Assembly (NCBI GenBank): GCA_963921195.1
Contig: OY992538.1
Location: forward strand, 6,596,330 to 6,660,329
Direction: 5' to 3'
Source of the DNA: Pegoplata infirma
Taxonomy: Eukaryota; Arthropoda; Insecta; Diptera; Anthomyiidae
DNA length: 64,000 nt
The notes under the pieces are model-generated. The model searched no databases and was not told the DNA's origin. It saw only the letters and a list, made by a program, of their open reading frames with translations. Position 1 is the first letter of the stretch, and every line of letters starts with the position of its first letter. The position numbers and the translations under genes are program-made. Of this stretch, positions 10,868 to 22,367 are shown piece after piece.

Positions 10868-12272
10868 TATGTAAGTGATGGCGTTCAAACGTTATTCGTT
10901 TCTGTAGCTGTCACGAAAACTGAAGTGGAGATCTAACAAATTATATTTATGTGGAGAAAACTAATACGCTCACATGCACAATATTTCCGAAATGTTGGTC
11001 AATGGTGCGTATGATTATTCTGATATACTACTATTATTTACTAGATCCGCGTCTACAGGTGCAGACTCTGCACCGAAACAACTTTGGCTTAAATTTCTGA
11101 CACAAATCTTTTGAGTGTAAATAATGTAACTAACACTCACTTATGAATGTGCAAATCGTCACATAAAATGCAAAACGGAACCAAACGGCTGAAAAGATGA
11201 TTTGAGTGGGGCACTACCCTATAAACTTCAAATTATTCTGCTGTGTTCAGCTAGTCCTTTTAGCTAGTTTTAAGTTTTTTTTTTTTTAATTGAGGGCAAA
11301 CTTCAAAAAGTCACATTTTTGGAAACATTAATCAAATAAAGACGCTTCAAACAAAAAAAGTGTGAGGTACGAGTATATAAGTTTGTCATTATGTCCTTAA
11401 TACCTGGAAATTTGATATAGGATCCTAGAACAATACAGAAAAAACGAAAGCAGTTAGAAGCCAATAACGTATTTCGTGTTATGCAAAGTTTTTTTAGTGC
11501 TTTTTCCATTGTTTTGACTATAAAAAGATAATTGGTTTCTTATACTACTGAGTCGAATGATTTTCCGCATTTTTAAAAATGTTTCTAAAACATACGTTTT
11601 ATCCATTTTTTTTTTCTTTAAGCCTAAAAGTATGCAATCCTTTATAACACTCAGCATTAAAAATCGTTTGACAATTGACCTTAATAATTAAGAAGTATGA
11701 CTTATATTATTTCGTAGGAAAAGTTTTTAATAAAGCTTGTAAATAAAAAAATTCAACCAATCAAAACCCCAATTTTAAATTTAAGTTAGTTTCGCCCGTT
11801 TTCATTTATGTTGACGATACTTACATACATACATATATAGTTAGTATGTTGAAAGTTTTTTTTTTTTGTATATTAAAGTCTTCATTGCTTTCTTTTCAAA
11901 TAAAAATATGCATGGAATTGCTTGTATAGGATGTTATTATTACATTTTTATTCAAGCCCAAAAATATGCATAAATGGATAATACTTGTTTGCAAAATAAA
12001 CTGTAGGTAGGTACTTACTCAAATTTGAAAAGGGCAAAAAAAAAAACTACTTATTCTTTTAGTTTTTACTTATTGAAAATTCTAATCAATGAAAATTAAT
12101 AAAGAAATATGTTGAACTTTTTTTGTAATGTGTTGAATAGATTTCATTCTGTAGAAAAAAATTTAAGAAATTGTTAGAATATTGTTTTTTTGTAGTTTGC
12201 TATTGAGTTATAGAAGTTTGGGCAGACAAAAAAAAAACTTTGTTGAATTTAAGTTGGGGTTTTTAGGAATAA
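10868..12272. other. AT-rich DNA, no gene recognised
   Basis: Short ORFs here are low-complexity (Phe/Lys/Asn) and lack family features. No TIR pair was found. This is a candidate for original, non-TE sequence. Confidence 0.35.
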
Positions 12273-12830
12273 CACAGCCCATAAAAATATAAAAAGTTTC
12301 TGACCCAGAAACCAGATCAACTAATTTTTATGTATTTTGACCTCCTGAATTCGATTCCGCCGTCAGAATTGAATTCTATCGTTGGGTTTTCCTATAATTT
12401 ACAAGGAAAGTGTACCTACATAATTTGTAAATTTAACCATGTTAAAAAAATTTCAAAATTTTATTTCTATATGTCTAGTTCAAGTATGATTTATTACGAA
12501 GAAAATAAGGGGTTTTTTAATAATATCCGTCAAAAATTGTTGAAGTTACATGCAGTTGAACCAAAGAGCATAAATTCAGTTTTATTTCGGATGTGCCGAA
12601 GGTTTTAGGTTTTCTAAATTGCAATTGAACTTTGTAATACATCGAAAAAAAAATTGTAATTTTTCTTCCTTTTACAAAAATCACACTAAAAAGTGTTTTA
12701 CTCAAAATAAAGTATTTCTAATAAACATTGTTCGATTTTTCACTTTTCTATGTTTTTTTTTTTTAATGTATGTTATGCAGGGTATATCGATGGCGAATAT
12801 TCAAAAGTTGTTATCTGCTTAATGAAATTT
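12273..12830. repeat. CAC-ended foldback fragment (related to 63590-64000)
   Basis: It begins TAA|CACAGCCC and contains GTATTTTGACCTCCTGAATTC, CGATTCCGCCGTCAGAATTG and a GTTGGGTTTTCC block. These are nearly repeated near 63630-63720. The opposite end was not located. Confidence 0.5.
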
Positions 12831-13860
12831 TTTTAGTAGAACTGTTATTTTCAGGTTATTCTAAGATTTATTACAATGTCCGACAAATTTAAAATTTTGA
12901 CTGTACACATGGACCTGACCAAAAAATTCTGAAAGGAGGGCCGAAAACAAAATACCCGTGTCTCCCAGTTTTTCTAGATCAATAAGCGTTTTTGCGAAAA
13001 ATGCAAAATTTTAAAAGAATAGCTACAACTACAATTAATATTTTTAAAATTTTATAACACTAAATTGCCACTCAATTGTAAAATTCTTCCTTTTTTTTAA
13101 GACAAAATCGTACAGAAAAAACTACTGAATCGATTTTAATGATTTTTTTTTTGGTACTTACCGTGGCGGTACTTACCGTGGCCATTTTCGGAAAAAAATT
13201 AATTTTTGTTGAAATTATGCTAATAGAAACATAAAAAATTTAAAAATTTCCTTTTCTTATTTCATAATAAACATAATTTCAAAAAAAGGCCATGATAAGT
13301 AATAGAGAATTTAATAATCTACAAATCAAAAAAAATTTCATCAAAATCGGTTCAGTACTTTTAGCTGTACAACTGCAGCAGAGTGGCAATTTCAGTTCAC
13401 TAAATTTTGTGTTATAAAATTTTAAAAATATTACAATAATTTATCTTTCAAATAATAAAATAGAATTTAAAAATTTTGCGTATTTTTTTATAGCTGTTTA
13501 AAAAAAAACATGAAGGCTGTTTTTCTTTTCTTTAAACTCCCCTTAATACATTTTCCGACTTATTTCTCACTACTTTGGAAAATCAAAATTTGTTTATTGG
13601 TGCTTTTCGCTAAAACGCGAATTGATCTACACAGAAAAATGTCGTGAAATCAAAAGTAACTAAACAAATTGTTAGCAACTAATTTCTAGTTCAACAACGT
13701 ATTTAATTCTATCAACAATGTATATATATTAATGTGACGAAAATCCAATTTAATTTCCAATTAAATGCATCAATTAAAATCATCGTTAAAAAACGCACAA
13801 AAAGCTCATTAATAACACAGACACTTTATAAACTCATTTAATGAAGCGGAAATATATGTG

Positions 13861-13927
13861 CCGATAGCACGGTGGTAGTGTGCTAGACTCGAATCATGAA
13901 CATTGCGGGTTCGCGGCCAGTTGGCGG
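13861..13927 (+). other. tRNA-like module 1 (Pol III A/B boxes)
   Basis: ATAGCACGGTGGTAGTG resembles a tRNA D-arm/A-box, and GGGTTCGCGGCC an imperfect B-box. Ends CCG...CGG pair weakly. Long T-runs begin at 13934. It is homologous, with about 60 bp upstream, to the module 163 bp downstream, so the pair is a tandem duplication. There is no proper anticodon stem, so a functional tRNA is unlikely. Confidence 0.6.
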
Positions 13928-14025
13928 AAAGACTTTTTTTATTTTTTTTTTATTTTTTTTTTTTTATTATTTTTGTTTCTACAGACACCTTTTATACGCG
14001 TTTAGTCAAGTGTAAATATATATGA

Positions 14026-14097
14026 GGAATAGCACGGTGGTAGTGTGTTAGTCTCGTACCATGTTCGTTGCCGGTTCAATTCCAGTTGCCGCTAGAT
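14026..14097 (+). other. tRNA-like module 2 (Pol III A/B boxes)
   Basis: AGCACGGTGGTAGTGTG (A-box region) and GGTTCAATTCC (B-box, one change from consensus) are followed directly by a T-run at about 14099-14106. The second unit of the tandem pair is better preserved at the B-box. Confidence 0.65.
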
Positions 14098-14105
14098 GTT
14101 TTTTT

Positions 14106-14916
14106 TTACCCTACACCACTCTGTGGTACAGGGTATAATGAGTTTGTGCTGATGTTTGTAACTACCCGAAATATTGGTCCTAGACCTACCTTCAAGTATA
14201 CCGATCGACTCAGAATTACATTTGAGTCGATTTAGCGATGCCCGTCTGTCCATCTATCGATTTAAGCACGATACAGGTCGCAGTTTTCAATCAATTAACT
14301 TGAAATTTGAAACTTAAGCATCTTTTGGCCCAAGGACGAAGCTTATTGAAATTGGGGAAAATCGGTACATGTTAAGACCTAGCCCCCATACAAACGCCCC
14401 CTTTGGATTCGGCATAAATGACTCTAATAACCGTATTATAATAGATATCATTTTGAAACTTGTTAAGTAATCAAATTTTGTATACACAAATCACCATTCC
14501 AAATTTCAAACGAATCGGGTTAGTCCTTCTGGTAGTCCCCATACAAACCACCCTCCCGATATTCACATAATTCCCTCAAAATTCATAAAAATCGAAATAT
14601 TTGATAAAAATTTTATTTTTAGGTGTTAAACGTTTAATTTAGTAACCTTATCAAATCGGAATATAATTGGACCATTTTTGGACTTATATAAAAAATTTCG
14701 ACCGATATTCAGTTAAATCGGTCTATTGACAAAAAAAAAATAAAACAATTTACTAAAATTTGATCTGTGTGTGTTTTCTACACTAAATAAAGATCTAACA
14801 AAAGACAGACCCAAGCGGTCCATGTTTGGACTTGGGACCCATTTTCCGGAAAACACTGGTGTAGGGTATCATATGGTCGGTCTTGACCGCCTATAACTTT
14901 CTTACTTGTTTTTTTT
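14106..14916 (-). mobile_element. DINE-1-like element
   Basis: TACCCTACACC...GGTACAGGGTATAATG at the start, a short GTCY remnant (CCCGTCTGTCC, about 14240) and an ending CTTACTTGTTTTTTTT identify a diverged subfamily. It lies within the 13630 MITE. Confidence 0.65.
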
Positions 14917-15289
14917 AGTTTTTAGATTTTTTTTGTTCTATTTTTAGATTTTTTTAAATAAAATGACATTAATGTATGTTTATTTCCTTAAATAAAATTT
15001 ATTACAAACTTTTCAATTAATTTTATCGTTGATACAACAATGGATTTAATTGACAAAAATGAGTTGATATTTTTTTTAAAGTTACAACAGTCAATGTTGT
15101 ATTGACAAAATTCAATGTAGGCTCAGTTTCAATTAAATGTTTAATTGTATTAAGAATGAAATTAATTGTATTGACAATTTTTTTTGTTTTCTGTGTGAAA
15201 AACTGGAACACATGTGTTTTTTATTTCGGCCCTTCTTTCAGAATTTATTGATTTGGTCCATGTGTACAAAAGTGTGTCGGACAGTGTTA

Positions 15290-16722
15290 TTAATAGTTTT
15301 TCTATAATATAATTAACAACAATTATTTTTTAAATAATATTTCAGTTAAAAATAAATTTAATAGATGACAACTAATTCATTAAACACATTTCCATCAACA
15401 ACTCTCTTTCGAAAATATTGCAGATAGCAAGTTTTGAATATTCGCCCTCGATATTCAATTTAGTACAGTTGAATAAAAAAAAACTCTCACTTGTTTAACA
15501 TCATTTACCTTTACCATCTACAACTGTGTTCAGCATTACATTCAATTTTCTATCAATATTTACATTTCCGTTTCCTAGAAAACAACTAACGATTGATTTG
15601 TGGTTTGAGAACAAACCACTAATGGTTGCTCAAAAGTGACCAGATAGCTACAAAAAACAAACAACAAATTACAGTTGAACTTTTACTTCTATTTTTTTTT
15701 TCAACTTGTCACTTAACATAAAACACAAACAAACCCAGATCCGATACACTGCATCAGTGCAAGTAACATGAAAAGATTGTGGTTTCTTGAGGTATAACAA
15801 AAATTAAATTAGTCTACAGTTGACTTCATAATCATAACCTGTGAAAGTGTAAGAAGAAAGAAACAGTTGAAGCCAGGTGGGAGGTTAAAGGCAAAACAAA
15901 ATAGGAAGGTGAACAAGAAATTTAACTTGAGCATATTAAAATAATTTTGTTGATGTTGCTGCTGATGTAGACGCACAGTTGTTTGTGTTGGTGTTTGCTG
16001 ATGGTGTTTGGGATATCCTTGTAAAACTTTAACATTTTTATTTACTATTTTTTTTTTATAAATGTTTTTTCTCTTGATGACATTGACATCCACAGCATCT
16101 GCAGCAACTAACCATCAACAAAGTTTAAGTTTAATCTAAACTATAAACAATTTATTATATTTTTTTAATGCACATAATTGAATTGAGAGAACAAGGCATG
16201 CAATCGAATCATTTTTCTTCTCTACAAATATAATCATGGCATTATATGATAAATATTTTTCATTTCTTTGAAAATTCTTCTTTTTTCTTTAAGAATTTTA
16301 TTGGTATGCATTTATAATGACCACCTTACTTGACTTCTATCAGCGCGCCATCATCTTCACCATCATCGTCATCTTTGTTGTCATTTAACGATGTTTATCA
16401 TTAAGTGGACTTTAGTGAGGCTTTAAATAAAAATTCTTAACCTTAAACATAATATATACTTAATATATATTTTATAAGTAATAAAAGCAAAAAAAAAAAA
16501 ACAAGAAGAAGAATAGACAACAAAAATAATAATATAGTGCCATCAATGGATGGATGGGAATATTGTATACTACTTGATAAAAACACTCGGGGTATACTTA
16601 AGAATGTGTGAGTGTATAATACTGTATGGCTAAAATATATATTCATACAAAAACACCCATACATACATAAACTTACACTTACACTTAATAAATAACCATA
16701 TTCATATGTACTTTATGTAGAT
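15290..16722. other. repeat-poor DNA with microsatellites, no gene
   Basis: It holds trinucleotide-rich stretches (GTTGATGTTGCTGCTGATG near 15950, CATCATC near 16350) but no TIR pair. A 94-codon Gln-rich reverse ORF over this simple sequence has no recognisable domain and is not called. Probably original host sequence. Confidence 0.4.
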
Positions 16723-18811
16723 TAAGGGTGTTCTTATTTTTTTATTTCGGATTTTTGTGTTGCACTGGGCAGAATTTTGTTCCTTTGTACTAAAAACTTA
16801 ATAATACAAAATATGGAGTTAATCCGATAACTTTAAGTGGACGCGGAAACGACCTGAAGTTTGAAAAACGAATTACAAGGGGAAAAAATGACTTTTTACT
16901 CATTTTCTCAATTTTTTCGACATTTTAAGTTAACTTTGAATTCAAATGGTTACAGAATTGTGATGTGGAGTACATTACCTTTGTAATAAGGCAATAAAAA
17001 CTAAAATCGGTTAAAAATCAGCCAAGTTATTACAACTGCCCCAGGCAACTAGCATGTGGCAGACCACTTGATCAAAGATTTCGAGTTCCATTTTTAAAAT
17101 TGATTGAAATTATCTACTATAGCAACATTTTTTTATTATTTAAGTCCCAATGTACTAAGGTGATAAGCATTTTTCATATTGTGTTATGCTAACTTGTTTT
17201 AAATAAATGGTAAAAAGGTCTTAATTTTTCAACCCTGTTTTCAAATCTCCAATTTCAAATTTTTATTTTTTTTTGGCAAATAAAATTTAAAAAATTGACC
17301 ATTGGACTATAGGATTTTGTTAAGCACATATAAGGGAATAAAAACTACAAAAATTGTAGACATTCCTTTTTTCATTCGGCTAGTTCAGCGATTTTATTTC
17401 GGCGGATTTCGAGATAATAGTGATTTTGGTAACTTTGTTAGCTTTTAGTTAATTTTTTTATTATTTTTTAACAAACCTCATATGTTTTCTACCGAATTAT
17501 TGCAGTATAATATAGAATACTTCAATTCCTTTAATAAGAGAGGAATTGAGACATGAAAAATTGACCCAATTAAAGGTCAAAGGTCAAATTTTAGAAGAAT
17601 ATAAATTTTTAAAGATTAACAATTTTTTTGAGCAGATATTAATGAAACTCCTTGATGTTGTTTTAATATGATTAAACGTAAATGGATTATTATTAAAATT
17701 CAGAAAATTAACCCTTAAGTGCTATTGGGGTCTATATGACCCTATGAAATAATATACTTATATTTTCTCCATTATATAAAAAAAACTATAGACCCCAATT
17801 GCACTTAAGGGTTAATTTTCTGAATTTTAATAATAATCCATTGACATTTAATCATATTAAAACAACATCAAGGAGTTTCATTAATATCCGCTCAAAAAAA
17901 TTGTTAATCTTTAAAAATTTAAATTCTTCTAAAATTTGACCTTTGACCTGTAATTGGGTCAATTTTTCATGTCTCAATTCCGCTCATATTAAAGGAATTG
18001 AAGTATTCTATATTATGCTGCAATAATTCGGTAGAAAACATATGAGGTTTGTTAAAAAATAATAAAAAAATTAACTAAAAGCTAAAAAAGTTACCAAAAT
18101 CACTATTATCTCGAAATCCGCCGAAATAAAATCGCTGAACTAGCCGAATGAAAAAAGGAATGTCTACAATTTTTGTAGTTTTTATTCCCTTATATGTGCT
18201 TAACAAAATCCTATAGTCCAATGGTCAATTTTTTAAATTTTATTTGCAAAAAAAAATAAAAATTTGAAATTGGAGATTTGAAAACAGGGTTGAAAAATTA
18301 AGACCTTTTTACCATTTATTAAAAACAAGTTAGCATAACACAATATGAAAAATACTTATCACCTTAGTACATTGGCAAGTAAAGAATAAAAAAATGTTGC
18401 TATAGTAGATAATTTCAATCAATTTCAAAAATTGAACTCGAAATCTTTGATCAAGTGGTCTGCCACACGCTAGTTGCCTGGGGCAGTTGTAATAACTTGG
18501 CTGATTTTTAACCGATTTTAGTTTTTATTGCCTTATTACAAAGGTAATGTACTCCACATCACAATTCTGTAACCATTTGAATTCAAAGTTAACTTAAAAT
18601 GTCGAAAAAATTGAGAAAATGAGTAAAAAGTAATTTTTTCCCCTTGTAATTCGTTTTTCAAACTTCAGGTCGTTTCCGCGTCCACTTAAAGTTATCGGAT
18701 TGACTCCAAATTTTATTTTTTTAAGTTTTTAGTATAAAGGAACAATAATTTGCCCAGTGCCAAGCAATTAAAACATTTTAAATTTTTCCCTTACTGTTAA
18801 GAACACCCTTA
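16723..18811. mobile_element. 2.1-kb palindromic hAT-type element
   Basis: TAAGGGTGTTCTTA opens and its complement TAAGAACACCCTTA closes the element, between ATGTAGAT duplications (16715-16722, 18812-18819). The duplication fits the hAT nTnnnnAn pattern and the TIR fits YARNG. The left half (to about 17740) is repeated almost base for base in reverse in the right half, giving arms of about 1 kb and a very short loop. Only small changes are visible. No transposase; the apex is a possible piggyBac-like MITE. Confidence 0.9.
17712..17811. mobile_element. possible piggyBac-like MITE at the palindrome apex
   Basis: CCCTTAAGTGC...TTGGGGTC is mirrored by GACCCCAATTGCACTTAAGGG and flanked on both sides by TTAA (17708-17711, 17812-17815), the piggyBac target. 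Because it sits at the centre of symmetry, the TTAA pair could also be part of the palindrome itself. Confidence 0.45.
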
Positions 18812-18819
18812 ATGTAGAT

Positions 18820-19127
18820 GTATGTAGAATAGGGCGTTCAAGCATAATTTGAAAGCTTATAGGGTAAAGTATTTTTTTAGATTGGAAATGAGTTTATTCA
18901 AGTTCGAGGTCATCTATTGTTCCCGCAATGTTCTCTCCATTTTCTCTCTTAGTATATTCTCCCAATAAATACTTATAGAGTGTCTGCTTTCAAAAGTTTG
19001 GTAATTTTCAGTATTGAATTCAAGATCGTTTCGGAAATTTTACAATTATTTCCCATCATCAGAATCCTTTAGAAAACTGTGGTAATACTGTCGTGGTCCA
19101 AATATCAAATATTTATATTCTTAATTA
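18820..19127. other. unique spacer, no gene
   Basis: About 300 bp between two elements with no repeat signature or ORF. Confidence 0.35.
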
Positions 19128-19430
19128 CACAGTGATACAAAATCGAAATTTCGAAATGGAATGAAACCTAAAGCGAATGAAAGTTGATATCTTACATAAC
19201 AAAACTCTCAATGCTTTTTTTAGTTCAGCGCTAGATTTTTTTACACGCATTTAAAGTTGGAGATTTTAAAGCGTTAAAAGTTTTTTGTACTAAATGTATC
19301 CTACTTTACGGGACCTGGTGGTGCACTTATTGGGCATGTGGGGTCCAGCGTTCAAACTAAAGCTCGAAACTAATGAATTTCGATGCAATCAGTCCAGTAC
19401 CTACTTACTGAAAATCCAAGTTATTAATAA

Positions 19431-20727
19431 CACTGTGCTACAGTGAAAAAATACTTCTGATGTGACATAGTATAGGTTGTTGGTCTTGTCGAGTAGATCA
19501 CAAAAATGCCCATTAAACTTGCCAGACACCCTCACATTTTAGAGTTATTGTCAAAAAACGTTTTTTTGGGACTTTTCTCACTAAACCTTGTGTAATTCAG
19601 AAAATTTTCAACCGATTTTAAATTTTTAAACTGTTTTGGATAGAAAAAGGATAGGGCTTTCAATGTGTCTGAATTGGTCAATACATAAAAGAAAGATATC
19701 TATTGATTTTTTCTATGAAATCAATTTTTTTTGTTATTTTTTGAAAATTTTTCGAGTTTATCGATTTTTTTCTGCTATAGTTCGTTTAACAACCTTTATA
19801 CTTATCAGCGCTTTTTTAAAGTTAATTAATTCTAAGTACGATAAGCTTTATCCTGAAAAAATCGGATAATAATTGACAGAGTTGTGATAATTTTTCTAAA
19901 AAAGAAAATTAAGATTTTGCAGGAAATCGCCGTTCAGATAACCCGGGCAAAAAAAATAAATTTATCATAAATGGTCATGTACAATATTTTTTAAGGTTTT
20001 TGGCACGCTGAATCCGAATGTGGCCTTTAAATTTCTCTATCTCGCCAGGTTTTTGAGATATTTACCATAAATTGATATATAAAAAACTTAATAAGATAGC
20101 GCAATTTCAAGGTCAAATTCGAATTCAGGAGGTCTAAAACCTTTAAAATAATGATACGCGACCTCTCAGTATGTTGGTTTATTTTTTTTATTTTTTTTGC
20201 CTGGGTTATCCGCACGGCAATTTCATACAAAATCTTAATTTTCTTTTTTAGAAAAATTATCACAACTCTGTCAATTGTTATCCGATTTTTTTGGCATAAA
20301 GCTCATCGTATTCACAATTAAATTTTCTTTAAGAATACGTTTATTAATATAACTGTTGTTGAACAAACTATAGCAGAAAAAAATCGATAAACTCAAAAAA
20401 TTTTCAAAAAATAACAAAAAAATTAGATATTGTTGAAAAAATCAATACATATCTTTCTTATATGCATAGACCAATTCACACACATGAAAAGCCCTATTCT
20501 TCTTCTATCCAAAACAGTTGAAAAATTTAAAATCGGTTAAAAAATGTTTAAGTTACACGTGGTTTAGTGAGAAAAGTCCCAAAAAATCGTTTTTTGACAA
20601 TAACTTTAAAATTTGAGGGTGTCTGGCAAGTTTGATGGGCATTTTTGTGATCTTTTCGACGAGACCAAAAACCTTAACTACTTCATTTTAAAAGTATATT
20701 CGATTTTGTGTTTTTTGTAGCACAGTG
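19431..20727. mobile_element. 1.3-kb palindromic CAC-type element
   Basis: CACTGTGCTAC opens and GTAGCACAGTG closes it. TAA (or TAATAA) is duplicated at 19425-19430 and 20728-20733. Arms of about 600 bp are inverted copies, for example GGGTGTCTGGCAAG with its complement and GTTCGTTTAACAAC with its partner, around a centre near 20075. The ORFs at 19636 and 20027 are just opposite readings of the two arms. Confidence 0.75.
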
Positions 20728-20831
20728 TAATAAACCACTGTGCTCCGTTGCGTAAGATTGTTATTAAAAGGCAATTACAAAATTAAGCATACGCCACTTA
20801 TACATTTTTCAAGTAATTATTATTGCAATTA

Positions 20832-21307
20832 CAGTCAAACCCGGTTATAACGAACTCCAAGGGACCAGTAAAAATAGTTCGTTGTAAGCGAAGTTCGCTA
20901 TAAGCGGGGTATTTTTTATATCAACCTAGTTTTATTTCCAAAAAAGTTCCAATTTTGTTTTATTTGATGTTTTTTGAAAGTAAACTACTTATTGAGAAGA
21001 AAACATTAAAAATGTAAATAAATTTTTATCAAAATTATAATATTAACCAAAAATTTGTGAGCTTGGTAAACATAATTGCAGCAAATTTCAAAATATTTAT
21101 GGGAGTTCGTTATAAAAAGGTAAATATACATGAAATTGTGTTCGTGGGACCATAATAAGTAGTTCGTTCGAGGATTCGTTATAACCGAGCTCGTTATAAA
21201 ATATGTATTTTGTGTGAAAATTGTTGCCAAAACGTCGGGACTTTAGAATTAGTTCGTTATAACCGAGAATTCGTTATAACCGAGTTCGTTATAACAGAGT
21301 TCGACTG
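20832..21307. mobile_element. pogo/Tigger-like MITE
   Basis: CAGTCAAACCCGGTTATAAC and the inverted ...TTATAACAGAGTTCGACTG lie between TA dinucleotides (20830-20831, 21308-21309). Repeated GTTATAACCGAG/GTTCGTTATAA units fill the ends. CAGT...TTATAACG termini with TA duplication are typical of pogo-type Tc1/mariner elements. No transposase. Confidence 0.8.
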
Positions 21308-21340
21308 TATAATAAAAGTTCATCAACTTCAAATGCATCT

Positions 21341-22262
21341 AAAAAACAAGTAAAAAAGCTTAATTCGGCTTTGCCGAATGTATTGATAACCTCCACAATG
21401 TAATAAAAGATTATTTGCGAAAAAAAAAAAAAATTTTGAAAAAAAAAAATTACACGAAAAACATTTTTTGGTGAAAAAAAAAAAAATCCGCGATTTTTTT
21501 TTTTAATTGGCTTGTACTTGTAAAAATTCTATTCTGTGTCCAATTCTGTTCACATATGCTAACCAGCAGCCAATTTAAAGCATTTGGTATTTTTAGGTTA
21601 TGTAGAATATACCAAAATTTTCGAGGTGTTCTTACATTTTTGTTCATAAATTTTGAACCGCTGAAACGATTTCGCTCGAATGCAATACCAAACTACTTAG
21701 GACAACAACAAGTAAGTCTGCTACGTCCCAGTCATATATGTTTAATACTTTGGCTGTGATCACCATTTCCACAGACGGACATCGCTAGAATGTCTTAGAA
21801 TCGATCACTGATCAATAATATATATACTTTATGGGGTCCCAGACCGATATTTCGATGAGTTACAAACGGAATGACAAACTTATATATACCCTCTATCACA
21901 ATGGTTCCCAACCTTTTTTCCGCCACGCCCCACTTTTAAGTTAAAAAAATAGTCTTGTCCCCCCTACACTAAGGAAAAATTTGTTAGTTTTTCAAATTTT
22001 TGTTTCTAATGAAAAATTACTACTTGTTTAGCAAAGTTTTTGTAAAATAAGCATTTAAATTAAGTTTTTAGTAAAAATGTTAAGAAATTAACAAGATTTT
22101 TGTAGTTAATTTTACCAAAAAAATAGTTTTTGTAGTTAATTTGACTAAAAAAAATCTTGAAAATTTGCTCATTGCCCCCTTGGAACCTTCGAATTGCCCC
22201 CCAGTGGGGCGAGAATCAAAGGTTGGGAACCATTGCTCTATCACTAAGTGGAGGGTATAAAA
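21341..22262 (+). mobile_element. DINE-1-like element, interrupted by a hAT MITE
   Basis: AAAACAAGTAAAAAAGCTTAATTCGG start, CAGACGGACATCGC core, CTTTATGGGGTCCCAGACC and AAGTGGAGGGTATAAAAA end. The hAT insertion at 21899 duplicates CTCTATCA within the terminal CTCTATCACT motif. Confidence 0.75.
21899..22235. mobile_element. hAT (Charlie-like) MITE
   Basis: CAATGGTTCCCAACCTTT and its complement AAAGGTTGGGAACCATTG are flanked by CTCTATCA (21891-21898, 22236-22243). The CARTGGTTCYCAACC-type terminus is common in Charlie-like hAT elements. At 337 bp it is non-autonomous. Confidence 0.9.
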
Positions 22263-22367
22263 ATCTAGCGCTGAACTAAAAAAAGCCTTGAGGGGTTTGT
22301 TATGGAGTATGTCAACTTTAATTTGCTTTTGGTTTTATACCATTCCGATTTTTGTTGTTGCACTGTG

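Larger units (their letters stand above)
13630..15195. mobile_element. TA-flanked MITE carrying two tRNA-like modules
   Basis: It starts CACAGAAAAA and ends TTTTCTGTG. The host element's other arm (about 12965-12990) preserves the unoccupied site GATCTAGAAAAACTGG, which places the insertion at TA with one base lost on the right. The interior has AATTAAATG / CATTTAATT inverted phrases, two tandem tRNA-like units (13861, 14026) and a DINE copy (14106-14916). Confidence 0.65.
12874..15286. mobile_element. Chapaev3-like element, interrupted by a tRNA-like-bearing MITE
   Basis: The left end is CAATGTCCGACA, and the right end read inward is CACTGTCCGACA. TTA flanks both sides (12871-12873, 15287-15289). 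Inverted arms share GTACACATGGACC and TTCTGAAAG..GGGCCGAAA. An inner hairpin occupies about 13080-13450. A TA-flanked MITE (13630-15195) sits in the right arm. No transposase. Confidence 0.7.
19128..22367. mobile_element. Chapaev3-like element (GGAATGGGAT family), copy 3, with nested insertions
   Basis: CACAGTGATACAAAATCG at the left and ...CACTGTG at the right are flanked by TTA (19125-19127, 22368-22370). The family's subterminal block and the GGGCATGTGGGGTCC internal phrase match copies at 1347 and 3520. It has been opened by a palindrome (19431-20727), a pogo-like MITE (20832-21307) and a DINE copy (21341-22262) that itself holds a hAT MITE (21899-22235). Confidence 0.7.

Noticed and set aside
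15809..16093. 94-codon reverse ORF with a Gln/His-rich stretch
   Set aside because: The composition reflects GTT/GCT simple sequence; no family resemblance or splice context supports a gene.
19636..20263. ORFs of 77 and 78 codons on opposite strands
   Set aside because: They are readings of the two mirrored arms of the 19431-20727 palindrome.
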